A DNA stretch of 64,000 nt from Burkholderia cepacia (GTDB taxonomy: Bacteria; Pseudomonadota; Gammaproteobacteria; Burkholderiales; Burkholderiaceae). Shown in pieces: positions 43,172 through 52,233 of the stretch. Numbering within the stretch: the first letter of the stretch is position 1; every line of letters starts with the position of its first letter. The DNA lies in the NCBI RefSeq assembly GCF_029962485.1, contig NZ_CP073639.1, positions 744,001-808,000 on the forward strand. The letters run 5' to 3'. A program made the position numbers and the translations under genes. The notes under the pieces are model-generated. The model was not told where the DNA came from. It saw only the letters and a program-made list of their open reading frames with translations, and made no database searches.

Positions 43172-43238
43172 GCATGCTCCTGCGTGTAATGACGTATCCG
43201 GCGCGTGCCGCGCTCCGCGCCGGTTCGGCGCGGCCCGG

Positions 43239-44591
43239 TCAGTGCGCCGGGTTTTCCAGTTCCTGCGGTTCGGGCGCGGGTGCGCGCTGCGACGTCATGA
43301 TCGCGATCGCTGCCAGCGTGGCCGGCACCGCGAGCATCGACAGAATCGCGTCGAACTTCCAGCCGAGCCCGAGCAGCGCACCGCCGATCGCCGAGCCGAA
43401 GATGCTGCCGAAGCGCCCCATCCCGAGCATCCAGCTCACGCCGGTCGCCCGCGCGACGGTCGGATAGCGTCCCGGCGCATACGCGTTCAGGCCCGTCTGC
43501 GCGCCGCTCATGCAGAAGCCGGCCGCGAACACCAGCAGCGCGAGCGACGACGACAGCGCGCCGGCCCAGGCGAGCACGGCCACGCACAGCCCGCCGCCCA
43601 GGTACGCGGCGCCGATCACCGGTGCCGGCCGCACCTTGTCCATCAGCCAGCCGACGCCGATCGCGCCGATCGTGCCGCCGATCTGGAACATCGCGGTCAC
43701 GTTCGCGGCCGTGCTGACGGACAGGCCCGCGTCCTTGATCAGCGTCGGCAGCCAGCCCGTCAACAGGTAGATCACGAGCAGCCCCATGAAATACGTGATC
43801 CACAGCGACACGGTGACGAACCCGTAGCCTTGCGAGAACAGCACGCCGATCGGCTTGCGCGTCGGCAGCGGCGGCTCGTTCGACACGAACGTCTCGTTGC
43901 CGCTGAACTGCCCGCCGCACACGCGGTTCAGCAAGGCGGCGATCCGCTGCGACGGCGCCCCGCGAACGGCCAGCAAACGGGCCGATTCGGGCAGCAGCCA
44001 CAGTTGCAGCGGAATCAGCAGCAGCGGCAGCGTGCCGCCGAACAGCAGCACCGTGCGCCAGCCGTGCAACGGAATCAGCCAGCCGGCGACGAAGCCGATC
44101 AGCGCGGAGCCGAGATTGAAGCCCGTGAACATCACGGTGATCATCCGCGCGCGCATCCGTTTTGGCGCGTATTCCGACAGCAGCGTCGTCGTGTTCGGCA
44201 TCGCCGCGCCGAGCCCGATTCCCGTCAGCAACCGCAGCACCGCCATCTCGAACGGCGAGTGCGCGTGCGCGGTCACGATCGTGAACACGCCGAACAGGAA
44301 CACCGACGCGATCAGCACGCGCTTGCGCCCGAACCGGTCCGCGCTCGGGCCGGCCACCAGCGCGCCGATCACGAGCCCGATCGGCGCCGCGCTCATCACG
44401 AGCCCGAACTCGGGGCGCGAGATCGCCCAGTCGTGGATGATCGACGGCGCGACGAACCCCATGATCGCGACGTCCATCCCGTCGGCGATCACGACGAGGC
44501 AGCACAACACGACCAGCAGCCACTGGTAGCGTGTCACCGGCCGGTCGTCGATGAACGACTTGATGTCGATTGTCTTTCCGCTTCCCATCAT
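43239..44591 (-). CDS. MFS aromatic-acid:H+ symporter (AAHS type)
   Basis: 450 residues with twelve predicted membrane helices. YQWLLVVLCCLVVIADGMDVAIMGFVAPSI shows the conserved Asp in segment 1 (DGxD) of the AAHS group, and GPSADRFGRKRVLIASV is the loop 2-3 signature. PcaK, MhpT, GalT and PmdK belong here. An AAGGAGAC ribosome-binding site precedes the start. Placed between dioxygenase and hydratase genes of the gallate operon, it most probably carries gallate or protocatechuate across the inner membrane. Confidence 0.9.
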   Translation of the reverse strand: MMGSGKTIDIKSFIDDRPVTRYQWLLVVLCCLVVIADGMDVAIMGFVAPSIIHDWAISRPEFGLVMSAAPIGLVIGALVAGPSADRFGRKRVLIASVFLFGVFTIVTAHAHSPFEMAVLRLLTGIGLGAAMPNTTTLLSEYAPKRMRARMITVMFTGFNLGSALIGFVAGWLIPLHGWRTVLLFGGTLPLLLIPLQLWLLPESARLLAVRGAPSQRIAALLNRVCGGQFSGNETFVSNEPPLPTRKPIGVLFSQGYGFVTVSLWITYFMGLLVIYLLTGWLPTLIKDAGLSVSTAANVTAMFQIGGTIGAIGVGWLMDKVRPAPVIGAAYLGGGLCVAVLAWAGALSSSLALLVFAAGFCMSGAQTGLNAYAPGRYPTVARATGVSWMLGMGRFGSIFGSAIGGALLGLGWKFDAILSMLAVPATLAAIAIMTSQRAPAPEPQELENPAH

Positions 44592-44708
44592 CTGTCTCCT
44601 TGGTGACGATCATTCACGTTGATTCGTCATCCTATTTATATGGATTGGTAATCCGCCCGGATCGGCAGGGATGAAGGCGCGCGACGTCACGCGCGCCCTC
44701 GTTGTCCG

Positions 44709-46013
44709 TCAGGTGCTTTCCGGCTGCTCCGCACTATCCCAGCCGAGCGGCCCCGCGCTCTTGCCCGCGACGGAATACAGCGCGCCCGGTGCGTTTCGCG
44801 TGCGCTGGAAATCTTCCAGCGACTCGCCGCGCATCGCTGCGTAGATGTGCAGGTTCGATACGCCCGTCACCGCACCGAGCTTCTCCAGCAGGAAGAAAAT
44901 CACGCCGTAGCGCAGCAACCCCAGCCAGTCGCGCCGGCGGATCAGGTCGCGCTCCTGCGCGCTGAGGCCGGCCGCGTCGAAGCTCGCTTCGGGATCGCCG
45001 ATGAACTGCGCGCGATGCGCGGGTTCGATCATCCGGTGCAGATAGTCGTTGATCCGGTACGCGTCGACGGCCCTCGCGATCGTGAACGGGTAGGTGCCCG
45101 GCAACTGCTCGACGCCGGCCAGTTCGGCCGCGATCCGCTGCCGGTGCCGTTCGGCCGCCGCCGCGTCGATGTCGGTATCGGCCGGCTCGTAGACAGCGGT
45201 CGCGATCCCCGTCATCGACGGCAGGTAGTAGCTGCGATGACGACACACGACGCCGGCCGGCAACGCGCCGCGCATCGTGAGCCACATCACGACCTCCGCG
45301 CCTTCGTAACCACCGAGCGTCGCGTATTCGGCGAGCGGCATGCCGGCCAGGCGTTCGGGATCGCGTTCGAGCAGGTCGAGAAAGCGTTCGTCCCATTCGG
45401 GGTGGTTGAAACCCGAGCGCTCGCCGTGCACCTGGTGCGACAGCCCGCCGGTCGCGACAATCGCGACGCGCAGATCCTCCGGGTAGCTTTCGATCGCGCG
45501 CCGCAGCGCCTGCCCGAGCCGGTAGAAGCGGCGCGCGGACGGCACCGGCAGCTGCAGCACGCCCATCTGCAGCGGCACGAGCCGCACCGGCCAGTCGGGC
45601 CGGTGCGGGCACAGCACCGACAGCGGCGAGAAGCAGCCATGGTCGAGCGGCTTGTTCTGGAAGAACGACATGTCGAACTCGTCGGCCATCAGCGACTGGC
45701 CGACATGCGCGGCAAACGCCGGATGGCCGGCGATCGGCGGCAGGTCGCGCGCGCCGCCGCCTTCGTCGGCCGGATGCCACTGCGGCCCGACACCGAGGGC
45801 GAATGCCGAGTAGTGGTCGAAGAAGAACGACGTGACGTGGTCGTTGTAGATGAACAGCAGCACGTCCGGACGCTTGTCGGCGAGCCACGCGGCCAGCGGC
45901 GCGAAGTTCTCGAAGATCGGTGCCCACACGGGATCGTCGCGCTTGTTCTTGTCGAACGCGAACCCGATCGTGGGCGTGTGGGAGGCCGCGATGCCCCCGA
46001 TAATCCGTGCCAT
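44709..46013 (-). CDS. galA: Gallate dioxygenase (fused LigB-LigA extradiol dioxygenase)
   Basis: 434 residues from the ATG at 46013 with AAGGAG ahead. Residues 1-280 are the LigB-type catalytic domain: iron ligands His12 (AASHTPTIG), His59 (YNDHVTSFFF) and probably Glu240 (YEGAEVVMW), with the catalytic His193 in GGLSHQVHG. Residues 300-415 match the small LigA subunit (YRINDYLHRMIEP, LLEKLGAVTGVSNLHIYAAM). In protocatechuate 4,5-dioxygenase these are two chains; the LigB-LigA fusion in one polypeptide is the layout of gallate dioxygenases (GalA, DesZ). It opens gallate between C4 and C5 to 4-oxalomesaconate. First enzyme of the operon. Confidence 0.88.
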   Translation of the reverse strand: MARIIGGIAASHTPTIGFAFDKNKRDDPVWAPIFENFAPLAAWLADKRPDVLLFIYNDHVTSFFFDHYSAFALGVGPQWHPADEGGGARDLPPIAGHPAFAAHVGQSLMADEFDMSFFQNKPLDHGCFSPLSVLCPHRPDWPVRLVPLQMGVLQLPVPSARRFYRLGQALRRAIESYPEDLRVAIVATGGLSHQVHGERSGFNHPEWDERFLDLLERDPERLAGMPLAEYATLGGYEGAEVVMWLTMRGALPAGVVCRHRSYYLPSMTGIATAVYEPADTDIDAAAAERHRQRIAAELAGVEQLPGTYPFTIARAVDAYRINDYLHRMIEPAHRAQFIGDPEASFDAAGLSAQERDLIRRRDWLGLLRYGVIFFLLEKLGAVTGVSNLHIYAAMRGESLEDFQRTRNAPGALYSVAGKSAGPLGWDSAEQPEST

Positions 46014-46092
46014 GCCAGTGCTCCTTCGTGATGCTCGAATGCGGTCCGGCCCGGCCGTCCGCGACAGAATGAATGCGTGCCCTGCCCGCCGC

Positions 46093-46647
46093 CTACACGC
46101 GGGCCGATTGCTGCGGCGCGAGGCTGCGCTTGACGACCAGCGCGAGCGGAACCGCAAAGACGAAATGCGACATGAACCCGCCGATGATCACGTTCGGGTC
46201 CAGGTAGTTCGGGTGATTGCTCGATGCGATCATGATCAGCACGTGCATCACGATCCACGCGACGATCGCGAAGAACAGCGCGACGAACGTCGCCTCGTAG
46301 CCGCGCCGGCGGAACCACGGCCAGATCGCCGCGAACACGATGCCCCACGACAGCGCGAACGCGAAATGAATCGCGGTACCGATGAAGTACGCCCCGATGC
46401 CGAGCGCGTCCTGCACGGCCTTGCCGAACACGAGCCCCGTCGCGTTGCGCGGGATGCCGGCAAGCGGCATCAGATGCTGCGCGCCGACCCACACGAGCGC
46501 CTCGTAGACCCAGATCAGCACCGCGCCGGTCAGCCCGCCGCGCATGCCTGCCCGCACCGTGTCGGCCCACGCGACACGGCCCGGCGCCGCGTCGGCCTGC
46601 CTGCCGCCCGCCGGTTTGCCGGCGCCCAACGTGTGCTGCTGTCCCAT
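46093..46647 (-). CDS. Small multi-pass membrane protein of unknown function
   Basis: 184 residues from the ATG at 46647, with GAGGCAGGG upstream. Four hydrophobic segments: GGLTGAVLIWVYEALVW, FIGTAIHFAFALSWGIVF, FVALFFAIVAWIVMHVLI and IIGGFMSHFVFAVPLALVV. It has a general likeness to YagU/DUF1440 membrane proteins but I cannot assign it with confidence. It is the first gene of the gallate run, 79 bases ahead of the dioxygenase, and faces the LysR-type regulator, so it may aid uptake or tolerance of the substrate. Confidence 0.65.
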   Translation of the reverse strand: MGQQHTLGAGKPAGGRQADAAPGRVAWADTVRAGMRGGLTGAVLIWVYEALVWVGAQHLMPLAGIPRNATGLVFGKAVQDALGIGAYFIGTAIHFAFALSWGIVFAAIWPWFRRRGYEATFVALFFAIVAWIVMHVLIMIASSNHPNYLDPNVIIGGFMSHFVFAVPLALVVKRSLAPQQSARV

Positions 46648-47103
46648 TGCCCTGCCTCGCTCGTCAGATGGGTGTCGCGCACGGCGGGACCCCCGGGGTG
46701 ATCGGACAAACAATGAATCAGATGGCGGCCCGACACGCCGGCAACTGCACCGATGCTGTTGCCGGAGTCGAAATTACGCATTCGGTGGCAGGGGCAAATA
46801 GTCGGGGTAAACCCTTGCATATGATCGAAACGGCATGACCGTCATGCATTCTCGAACGAAACCATTCCGCTGACGGATAGCCGGAAAGCCCGCCGGATAT
46901 GGCGTCCACGGCTGGCCACGTTGCGCTCCGTCGGTGCCAACACCGATCCTGGCGATTCAATCCCGATAAACAAAACAGATAGGTCGATAAGCACGACGCA
47001 AGCTGCCGCGCCACCGTTCCGGTAAAGTCGGTCGACACCTGCCGCCCCAGCACGCCGCGCGCCGGCCGGCCTCCACTGCGGCTCGTCCGCGCGTGACCGA
47101 CCC
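46648..47103. promoter_or_regulatory. Divergent control region of the gallate locus with a 15-bp palindrome
   Basis: About 455 bases between the operon's first gene and the double-HTH LysR gene. GCATGAC-C-GTCATGC at 46833-46847 is a perfect palindrome with a one-base centre. A CATATG-containing AT-richer stretch lies just to its left. LysR regulators bind such dyads upstream of divergent promoters. I could not place -35 and -10 boxes with confidence, and there is no supported reading frame. Confidence 0.5.
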
Positions 47104-48357
47104 ATGGACCACACCGATCTCCCGAACCTCGCCTGCCTGTATGCAGTGCAGCGCGTCGCCGAAGCCGGCAGCGTGAGCCGCGCGGCCGCAACGCTGTTTC
47201 GCGCGCAGTCCGCCGTCACGCGTGCCGTGCAGGAAATCGAAACGGCGCTCGGCGAGCCGCTGTTCGAACGGAAGCCGTCCGGCATGCTCGCGACGCCGGT
47301 CGGGCGCGCGGTACTGAAGCGCGGCGAGCGCGTGTTCGCCGAACTCGGCGAGCTGGCGAACTGGTGCGCGCTGCGCCAGTCGCGCCGGCGCGCATCGGCC
47401 GACGGCGGGCTGCCCGCGTACCTGCTCAACACGCGGCGGCTGCAGCTGTTCTCGACGCTCGCACGGCACCGCCACATGCCGAGCGCGGCCCGCACGCTCG
47501 GCGTCACGCAGCCGGCCGTCAGCAGCGCGATCCGGATTCTCGAGAGCGGCGCCGGGTTCGCGCTGTTCCATCGCCATCCGCGCGGCCTGCTGCTGACGAA
47601 CGACGGCGAGACGTTCCTGCTGCACGTGCGGCGTGCGCTGAACGAATTGCGACATGTCGCCGACGACGTCGCCGCGCTGCACGGCAGCATCCAGGGCGTC
47701 GTGACCGTCGGCGCGCTGCCGCTCGGCCGCACGCTGATGCTGCCCGAGGCCGTCGCCCGCGTCGTCACGCGCTTCCCCAAGGTGCGCGTGATCACCGACG
47801 AAAGTGCATACGAAGCGCTCGTCGCCGGCGTGCGCGCGGGCGACATCGACTTCATCCTCGGCGCGCTGCGCGCCGGCGACCCGACGAGCGACCTCGAAAA
47901 CGAGCGTCTGATGTCGGAGAACCTCGTCGTGCTCGCGCGGCGCGATCACCCGCTCGCCGGCGTACGCAACCTCGGCATCAGGAGCCTCGCCGGCGCGCAA
48001 TGGATCCTGCCGCGCAGCCATGCGCCCGCGCGCGGCCTGTTCGACACGCTGTTCCGCCGCATGAAGCTCAAGCCGCCGATGCCGACGGTCGAATCGGCCG
48101 ACCTCGCCGTGATCCGCGGCCTGCTGCTCCACACCGACATGCTCGCGGTGCTGTCCGCGCAGCAACTGCATTACGAGTGCGAATCGGGGTTGCTGGCCGT
48201 TCTCGACGTCCCGCCGATGCGCGAGACGACCCGCGACATCGGCCTGATGACGCGCACCGGCAGCCCGCCGTCGCCGGCTGCGCGCGCACTGATCGACGCG
48301 CTCCGCATCGTCGCGACCGAGGTCGCGCGCTCGCCGCACGCCACCGTCGCGCGATAA
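47104..48357 (+). CDS. LysR-type regulator with two tandem N-terminal HTH domains
   Basis: 417 residues, about 110 more than a standard LysR protein. The extra length is a second winged helix: residues 9-67 (LACLYAVQRVAEAGSVSRAA to LFERKPSGMLATPVG) and residues 112-170 (RLQLFSTLARHRHMPSAART to LFHRHPRGLLLTNDGE) each show the complete LysR HTH pattern. One effector domain follows (about 190-405). The gene faces the tannin/gallate operon and most likely controls it in response to gallate or a pathway intermediate. A DUF1932 dehydrogenase follows in the same direction. Confidence 0.88.
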   Translation: MDHTDLPNLACLYAVQRVAEAGSVSRAAATLFRAQSAVTRAVQEIETALGEPLFERKPSGMLATPVGRAVLKRGERVFAELGELANWCALRQSRRRASADGGLPAYLLNTRRLQLFSTLARHRHMPSAARTLGVTQPAVSSAIRILESGAGFALFHRHPRGLLLTNDGETFLLHVRRALNELRHVADDVAALHGSIQGVVTVGALPLGRTLMLPEAVARVVTRFPKVRVITDESAYEALVAGVRAGDIDFILGALRAGDPTSDLENERLMSENLVVLARRDHPLAGVRNLGIRSLAGAQWILPRSHAPARGLFDTLFRRMKLKPPMPTVESADLAVIRGLLLHTDMLAVLSAQQLHYECESGLLAVLDVPPMRETTRDIGLMTRTGSPPSPAARALIDALRIVATEVARSPHATVAR

Positions 48358-48526
48358 GGAAAATGCATGGCGATCGCGCCCGGTTCGCATTGCCCGCGCA
48401 GCGCGCATCCCCGCACAATGTCCGGGACAGGCAGGGCAACACGGCACCGCGTCGACCTGCGCTCATAAGCGACCGCGATACCGTCGTTCCGCTCACGCCC
48501 CACTCGTACGCCCAGGGAGTCAAAGC

Positions 48527-49459
48527 ATGCACGAAGCGACCATCGCCTTCATCGGCTTCGGCGAGGCCGGCGGCCTGCTCGGCGGTGCGCTGGCCGCGCG
48601 CCGCGTACGCGTGACGATGTACGACCGTCAGCTCGACGATGCGCGTACCGCGCATGCGATGCGCGAGAAGGCCGCGCGCCTGAACGTAGCGGCCGCGCCG
48701 ACCGTCGCCGACGCGATCCGCGATGCGCGGTGGATCGTCTCCGCCGTCACGGCATCGTGCGACGCCGAAGTCGCCGAAGCGGTCGCGGCATGTATCCGGC
48801 CGGGCCAGACCTTCGTCGACATCAATTCGGTATCGCCCGCGATGAAGCAACAGGGCCAGCAACGGGTCGAAGCCGCCGGCGGCCGTTATGTCGAAGCGGC
48901 CGTGATGGCGCCCGTGCCGCCGGAAGGGCTCGCCGTGCCGATGCTGCTCGGTGGCCCGCAGGCCGAAGCGGTCGCGCACGAACTGACGGCGCTCGGCTTC
49001 AACGCACGGGCCGTGGCGGCCCGGGTCGGCGTCGCGTCGGCGGCCAAGATGTGCCGCAGCGTGATGATCAAGGGCATCGAGGCGCTGACCGTCGAATGCC
49101 TGGCTGCCGCACGCGCGTACGGGGCCGATGCGCTCGTGCTCGCATCGTTGCGGCAGACGTTCGACCGGTTCGCGACGTCGCCCGACCTGCCCGGCTACCT
49201 GATCGGTCGCGTCGCCGAGCACGGCCGCCGACGCGCGGCGGAAATGCGCGAAGTCGCCGACACGCTGCGCGAAGGCGACATCGCGCCGGACATGAGCGAA
49301 GCCTGCGCACGCGTGCAGGACCGCTTCGTCGACGCGATGGCCGCGCGCGGGCTCGACTATCAAGCACTGCTGCCGTTCGACTGGGCGCAGGTGCTCGACA
49401 TGCTGGACGGCCGGCAACCGCTGGAGAACATCACGATGCCGTCGAAGCCGGTCGCGTGA
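48527..49459 (+). CDS. NAD(P)-dependent oxidoreductase, 6PGDH-like with DUF1932
   Basis: 310 residues. TIAFIGFGEAGGLLGGALAARRVRVTMYDR is a GxGxxG Rossmann start, followed by IVSAVTASCDAEVAEAVAACIRPGQTFVDINSVSP as in beta-hydroxyacid dehydrogenases. ASAAKMCRSVMIKGIEALTVEC has the family's catalytic Lys. The C-terminal helical part is of DUF1932 type. It lies 170 bases behind the LysR gene. Genes of this type occur near aromatic ring-cleavage clusters, and the enzyme may reduce or oxidise a hydroxy- or keto-acid intermediate; this is inferred from position only. Confidence 0.85.
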   Translation: MHEATIAFIGFGEAGGLLGGALAARRVRVTMYDRQLDDARTAHAMREKAARLNVAAAPTVADAIRDARWIVSAVTASCDAEVAEAVAACIRPGQTFVDINSVSPAMKQQGQQRVEAAGGRYVEAAVMAPVPPEGLAVPMLLGGPQAEAVAHELTALGFNARAVAARVGVASAAKMCRSVMIKGIEALTVECLAAARAYGADALVLASLRQTFDRFATSPDLPGYLIGRVAEHGRRRAAEMREVADTLREGDIAPDMSEACARVQDRFVDAMAARGLDYQALLPFDWAQVLDMLDGRQPLENITMPSKPVA

Positions 49460-49460
49460 G

Positions 49461-50018
49461 TTATCTCGGCGCCTGCGCGTGCTCCCCCGCGAACGCCGTC
49501 TCCACGAACCGGATCACGTCGTCGAGCGACGACGTGCACATGGCATCCGCCGCCAGCGTCTGAAACGCGCCGTCCGGCCCGAAGCAGACGAGCGGCTTGC
49601 GCCAGCGTTGCGCCAGCGCGATTTCCTGGGCCGTGCCGTGCCCGCCCGGCAACGCGACGATCAGGTCGCTGCTCAGCACGTTCACGTGGTTGCGGTTGAT
49701 CGTCTGCGGATCGGCATCCGGTTCGCGGCGCGGCAGCGGCGTGAGGATCGGGATGTCGACGAACGGATGCGGATAGCCGTCGAGCGGCACGAAGCCCGCG
49801 ACCGGATCGGCCTGCGTCGGCAGGATGCCGATCGATCGGCCGGCCCGCCCCGGCACGCCGGCGAACGCGCGCGCGACGGCCAGCATCACGCCCTGCCCGC
49901 CGCCCGTCAGCAGATTGAAGCCGGCCTCTGCGAGCCATGCGCCGAGCGGATCCGAAAACGCGAGCCACGGCTCCTTGCCCGAGCCCATCACGCCGATCGT
50001 CCTGTTCTTCTGTTGCAT
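49461..50018 (-). CDS. SLOG / LOG-like (TIGR00725-type) nucleotide-binding protein
   Basis: 185 residues from the ATG at 50018. TIGVMGSGKEPWLAFSDPLG is a Rossmann-like start, LLTGGGQGVMLAVARAF a GGGxGVM loop and LIVALPGGHGTAQEIALAQRW the PGGxGTxxE motif shared by LOG/YvdD and SLOG proteins. LOG enzymes release cytokinin-like bases from nucleotides; SLOG proteins bind nucleotide-derived ligands. This protein is close to the TIGR00725 branch, whose function is unknown. Its stop lies one base from the convergent stop of the DUF1932 gene. Start site has only a weak ribosome-binding sequence. Confidence 0.78.
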   Translation of the reverse strand: MQQKNRTIGVMGSGKEPWLAFSDPLGAWLAEAGFNLLTGGGQGVMLAVARAFAGVPGRAGRSIGILPTQADPVAGFVPLDGYPHPFVDIPILTPLPRREPDADPQTINRNHVNVLSSDLIVALPGGHGTAQEIALAQRWRKPLVCFGPDGAFQTLAADAMCTSSLDDVIRFVETAFAGEHAQAPR

Positions 50019-50062
50019 CGTGGTTTCCGGTGAAATCGTTGCGGTGCGTGCGAGCACCACGC

Positions 50063-51310
50063 TCATTCGAGTTCGACGCCCTTCAGCTCGGGGATCAGGA
50101 ACAGCGTCGCGACCATGTCGAGCACGTAAAGGCCCGCGAGCAGCGCGATGGCCGTCTGGAACGAATAGTGCACGGCCAGCGCGCCGACCGCGACCGGGCC
50201 GAAGCCGCCGACCGCGCGACCGATATTCCACAGCACGTTCTGCGCGGTGGCGCGCGCGGCCGTCGGATAGCCTTCCGACATCAGCGTCCCGTAGCCGCCG
50301 ACCATCCCGTTGACGAACATGCCCATCAGCGCGCCGGCCCACAGCATCGCAGTGGGGTCCGTCAGCCGCGCATACGCGATGACCGTGACGACCGAACCGA
50401 CCTGGTACAGCAGGAACGTCGGCTTGCGCCCGATGCGGTCGGCCAGTTGCCCGAACACCCACACGCCGATCATCATCCCGACGACGGTCGCCGCCGTCCA
50501 CAGCCCCGACTTCGTCAGCGAAAAGCCCATCTGCTTCGACAGGAAGGTCGGCAGCCAGATCATGATCCCGTAGTAGCCGAAGTTCTGGACCGAACAGAGG
50601 ATCACGATGCCGAGGCTCGTGCGCGCGGTGCGGCCGTCGGCGACGAGCATGCGGAACGCATTGGATTTCGGCTGCGTCGCGCGCTGCACGAACGCCTCCG
50701 GCTCGTGCAGCTTGTTGCGCATCGCCCAGGCGAGCAGCGCGGGCAGCACGCCGACCAGGAACATACCGCGCCAGCCGATGTGGAGCAGCAAGAGCGGCGT
50801 CAGCAGCGCGGCCAGCAGCACGCCGGCCTGCCAGCCGAGCGCGACGTAGCACGACACGCGGGCACGCTTGCTCGCCGGCCACGCTTCCGCCGCGAGCGCC
50901 ATGCCGATCCCGAACTCGCCGCCCAGCCCGATGCCCGCGATGGTGCGGTAGGCCAGCAGGTCCCAGAAGCCGCGCGCGAACGCGCACAGGCCGGTGAAGA
51001 TCGCGAACAGCAGGATCGTCCAGGTCAGCACGCGCACGCGCCCGTAGCGGTCGCTCAACGCGCCGAACAGGATGCCGCCCGCGACCGCGCCGATCAGCGT
51101 CCACGTGACGAGCGCGCCGCCCTGCCCGGGTGTCAAATGCAGCGCCGCCGTGATCGCCGGCAGCATGAAGCCGAGGATCAGCAGGTCGAAGCCGTCCATC
51201 GCATAGCCGATCGCCGACCCGGCCAGCGCTTTCCACGCATACGACCCGACCTGCTCCACGCGCGGGGCCGACGGGCCGCCGAGCGTCGAAGATTTCATGT
51301 TTGCTGCCAT
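50063..51310 (-). CDS. MFS transporter (AAHS-like)
   Basis: 415 residues with twelve hydrophobic segments. Segment 1 (KALAGSAIGYAMDGFDLLILGFML) has the DGFD signature of aromatic-acid/sialate-type symporters, and the loop GALSDRYGRVRVLTWT is the MFS motif A. LGGEFGIGMALAAEAWP in segment 5 resembles NanT and related carriers. It probably imports an organic acid with protons. It starts 44 bases upstream of the SLOG gene on the same strand, so the two may be cotranscribed. The substrate is not defined by sequence. Confidence 0.88.
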   Translation of the reverse strand: MAANMKSSTLGGPSAPRVEQVGSYAWKALAGSAIGYAMDGFDLLILGFMLPAITAALHLTPGQGGALVTWTLIGAVAGGILFGALSDRYGRVRVLTWTILLFAIFTGLCAFARGFWDLLAYRTIAGIGLGGEFGIGMALAAEAWPASKRARVSCYVALGWQAGVLLAALLTPLLLLHIGWRGMFLVGVLPALLAWAMRNKLHEPEAFVQRATQPKSNAFRMLVADGRTARTSLGIVILCSVQNFGYYGIMIWLPTFLSKQMGFSLTKSGLWTAATVVGMMIGVWVFGQLADRIGRKPTFLLYQVGSVVTVIAYARLTDPTAMLWAGALMGMFVNGMVGGYGTLMSEGYPTAARATAQNVLWNIGRAVGGFGPVAVGALAVHYSFQTAIALLAGLYVLDMVATLFLIPELKGVELE

Positions 51311-51578
51311 GGTGTCCTGCCACGAATGTCCGGCGACATTTTAAGGCCTGTGCCCGCCAACGACGGACGCGGGCGCGCATCGACGCCGCTGCCGGAACGG
51401 CAAGCGGGACATGGCGGGCGATGAACGGGGAAAACGTCGATCCGGTGTCGGCGGCGAGGCCGGCGATGTCGCGGCCATGCCGGACACCGGATGAAAGACT
51501 GCGGACGGACGGAGTGTTACCGGCGGACCCGCCGGCGCGAACCGGACGGCGCCGTGTGGCCCTGCGGCGCGGCCTGCT

Positions 51579-51908
51579 TCAGCCCTGATCGTCGCCGGGC
51601 CACCAGGCCTTGGCCTCGCGGTCGACGGCGAGCGAATCGAGATCCTTGCCTTCGAGCCATTTCGGTCGAGGGCCGCGACCCGACCACGAACGGCCGGTCG
51701 TCGGATCGTAGTACTTGGCGGGCGCCTTGCGTTTTCGCTGGACGATGTAGCCGAGCGCGCTCAGCACTTCCTGCTGCGAAATGCCCAAAAGCTCGACCTG
51801 TTCCTTGAATGCCGCGAGCGCGGCCTGCTTCTCCTTCTGCTTCGCATCCGACAGCTTGATGTTCAGGTCCCGAAGTTGTGCTTCGAGTTCCTGTAGGGCC
51901 TGAGTCAT
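51579..51908 (-). CDS. H-NS family nucleoid protein
   Basis: 109 residues from the ATG at 51908, with AGAGGAT eight bases upstream. Residues 1-45 are a charged coiled coil for dimerisation (LEAQLRDLNIKLSDAKQKEK). The C-terminus carries the H-NS DNA-binding motif, YYDPTTGRSWSGRGPRPKWLEG, in which the W-S-G-R-G-P-R-P loop enters the minor groove of AT-rich DNA. Burkholderia genomes have many small H-NS paralogues, some accompanying acquired DNA. Here it lies beside a reverse transcriptase gene and a fertility-inhibition-like gene. No obvious target site can be named. Confidence 0.9.
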   Translation of the reverse strand: MTQALQELEAQLRDLNIKLSDAKQKEKQAALAAFKEQVELLGISQQEVLSALGYIVQRKRKAPAKYYDPTTGRSWSGRGPRPKWLEGKDLDSLAVDREAKAWWPGDDQG

Positions 51909-52233
51909 GTATTCATCCTCTTTGGGCATGTTTTTGCAAAAAACTCCGATGCGCGAACCTACCACGAAGTTCCGCCGATCGGTGCTGTCAAAAATGTGAA
52001 TCGTTTGCCCCAGCCGGCATGATTTGCGCGATGCGCACTAAACGACGTCGTGCGTCATTGACGCGCAGGACCGGACGGGCGACGCGCGGCACGTCGCGTA
52101 CGAACAGGCATGGCGAACGGCTGCGGCAAGTCGGGCGCCGCCCCTGGCACGGGTGCGGCATGGCGCGAATGATAGCAGTGCGCGACATCGTGTTGCATAA
52201 GTCGTGCGACGGAATCGATGCGCAGCGGACGGC
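51909..52233. other. Intergenic region upstream of the H-NS-like gene
   Basis: About 325 bases between the reverse transcriptase stop and the H-NS start, both on the minus strand. On that strand a TTGACA box occurs near 51990, but no good -10 box is correctly spaced. An A/T tract near 51930-51945 is curved-DNA-like, as common before hns genes. No reading frame is supported and no retron effector gene is hidden here. Confidence 0.4.

Noticed and set aside
41460..43175. Reading the aldolase and hydratase region as one long protein in a single frame
   Set aside because: The hydratase and aldolase are in different frames with clear separate starts and TGATG junctions, so two coupled genes are present, not a fusion.
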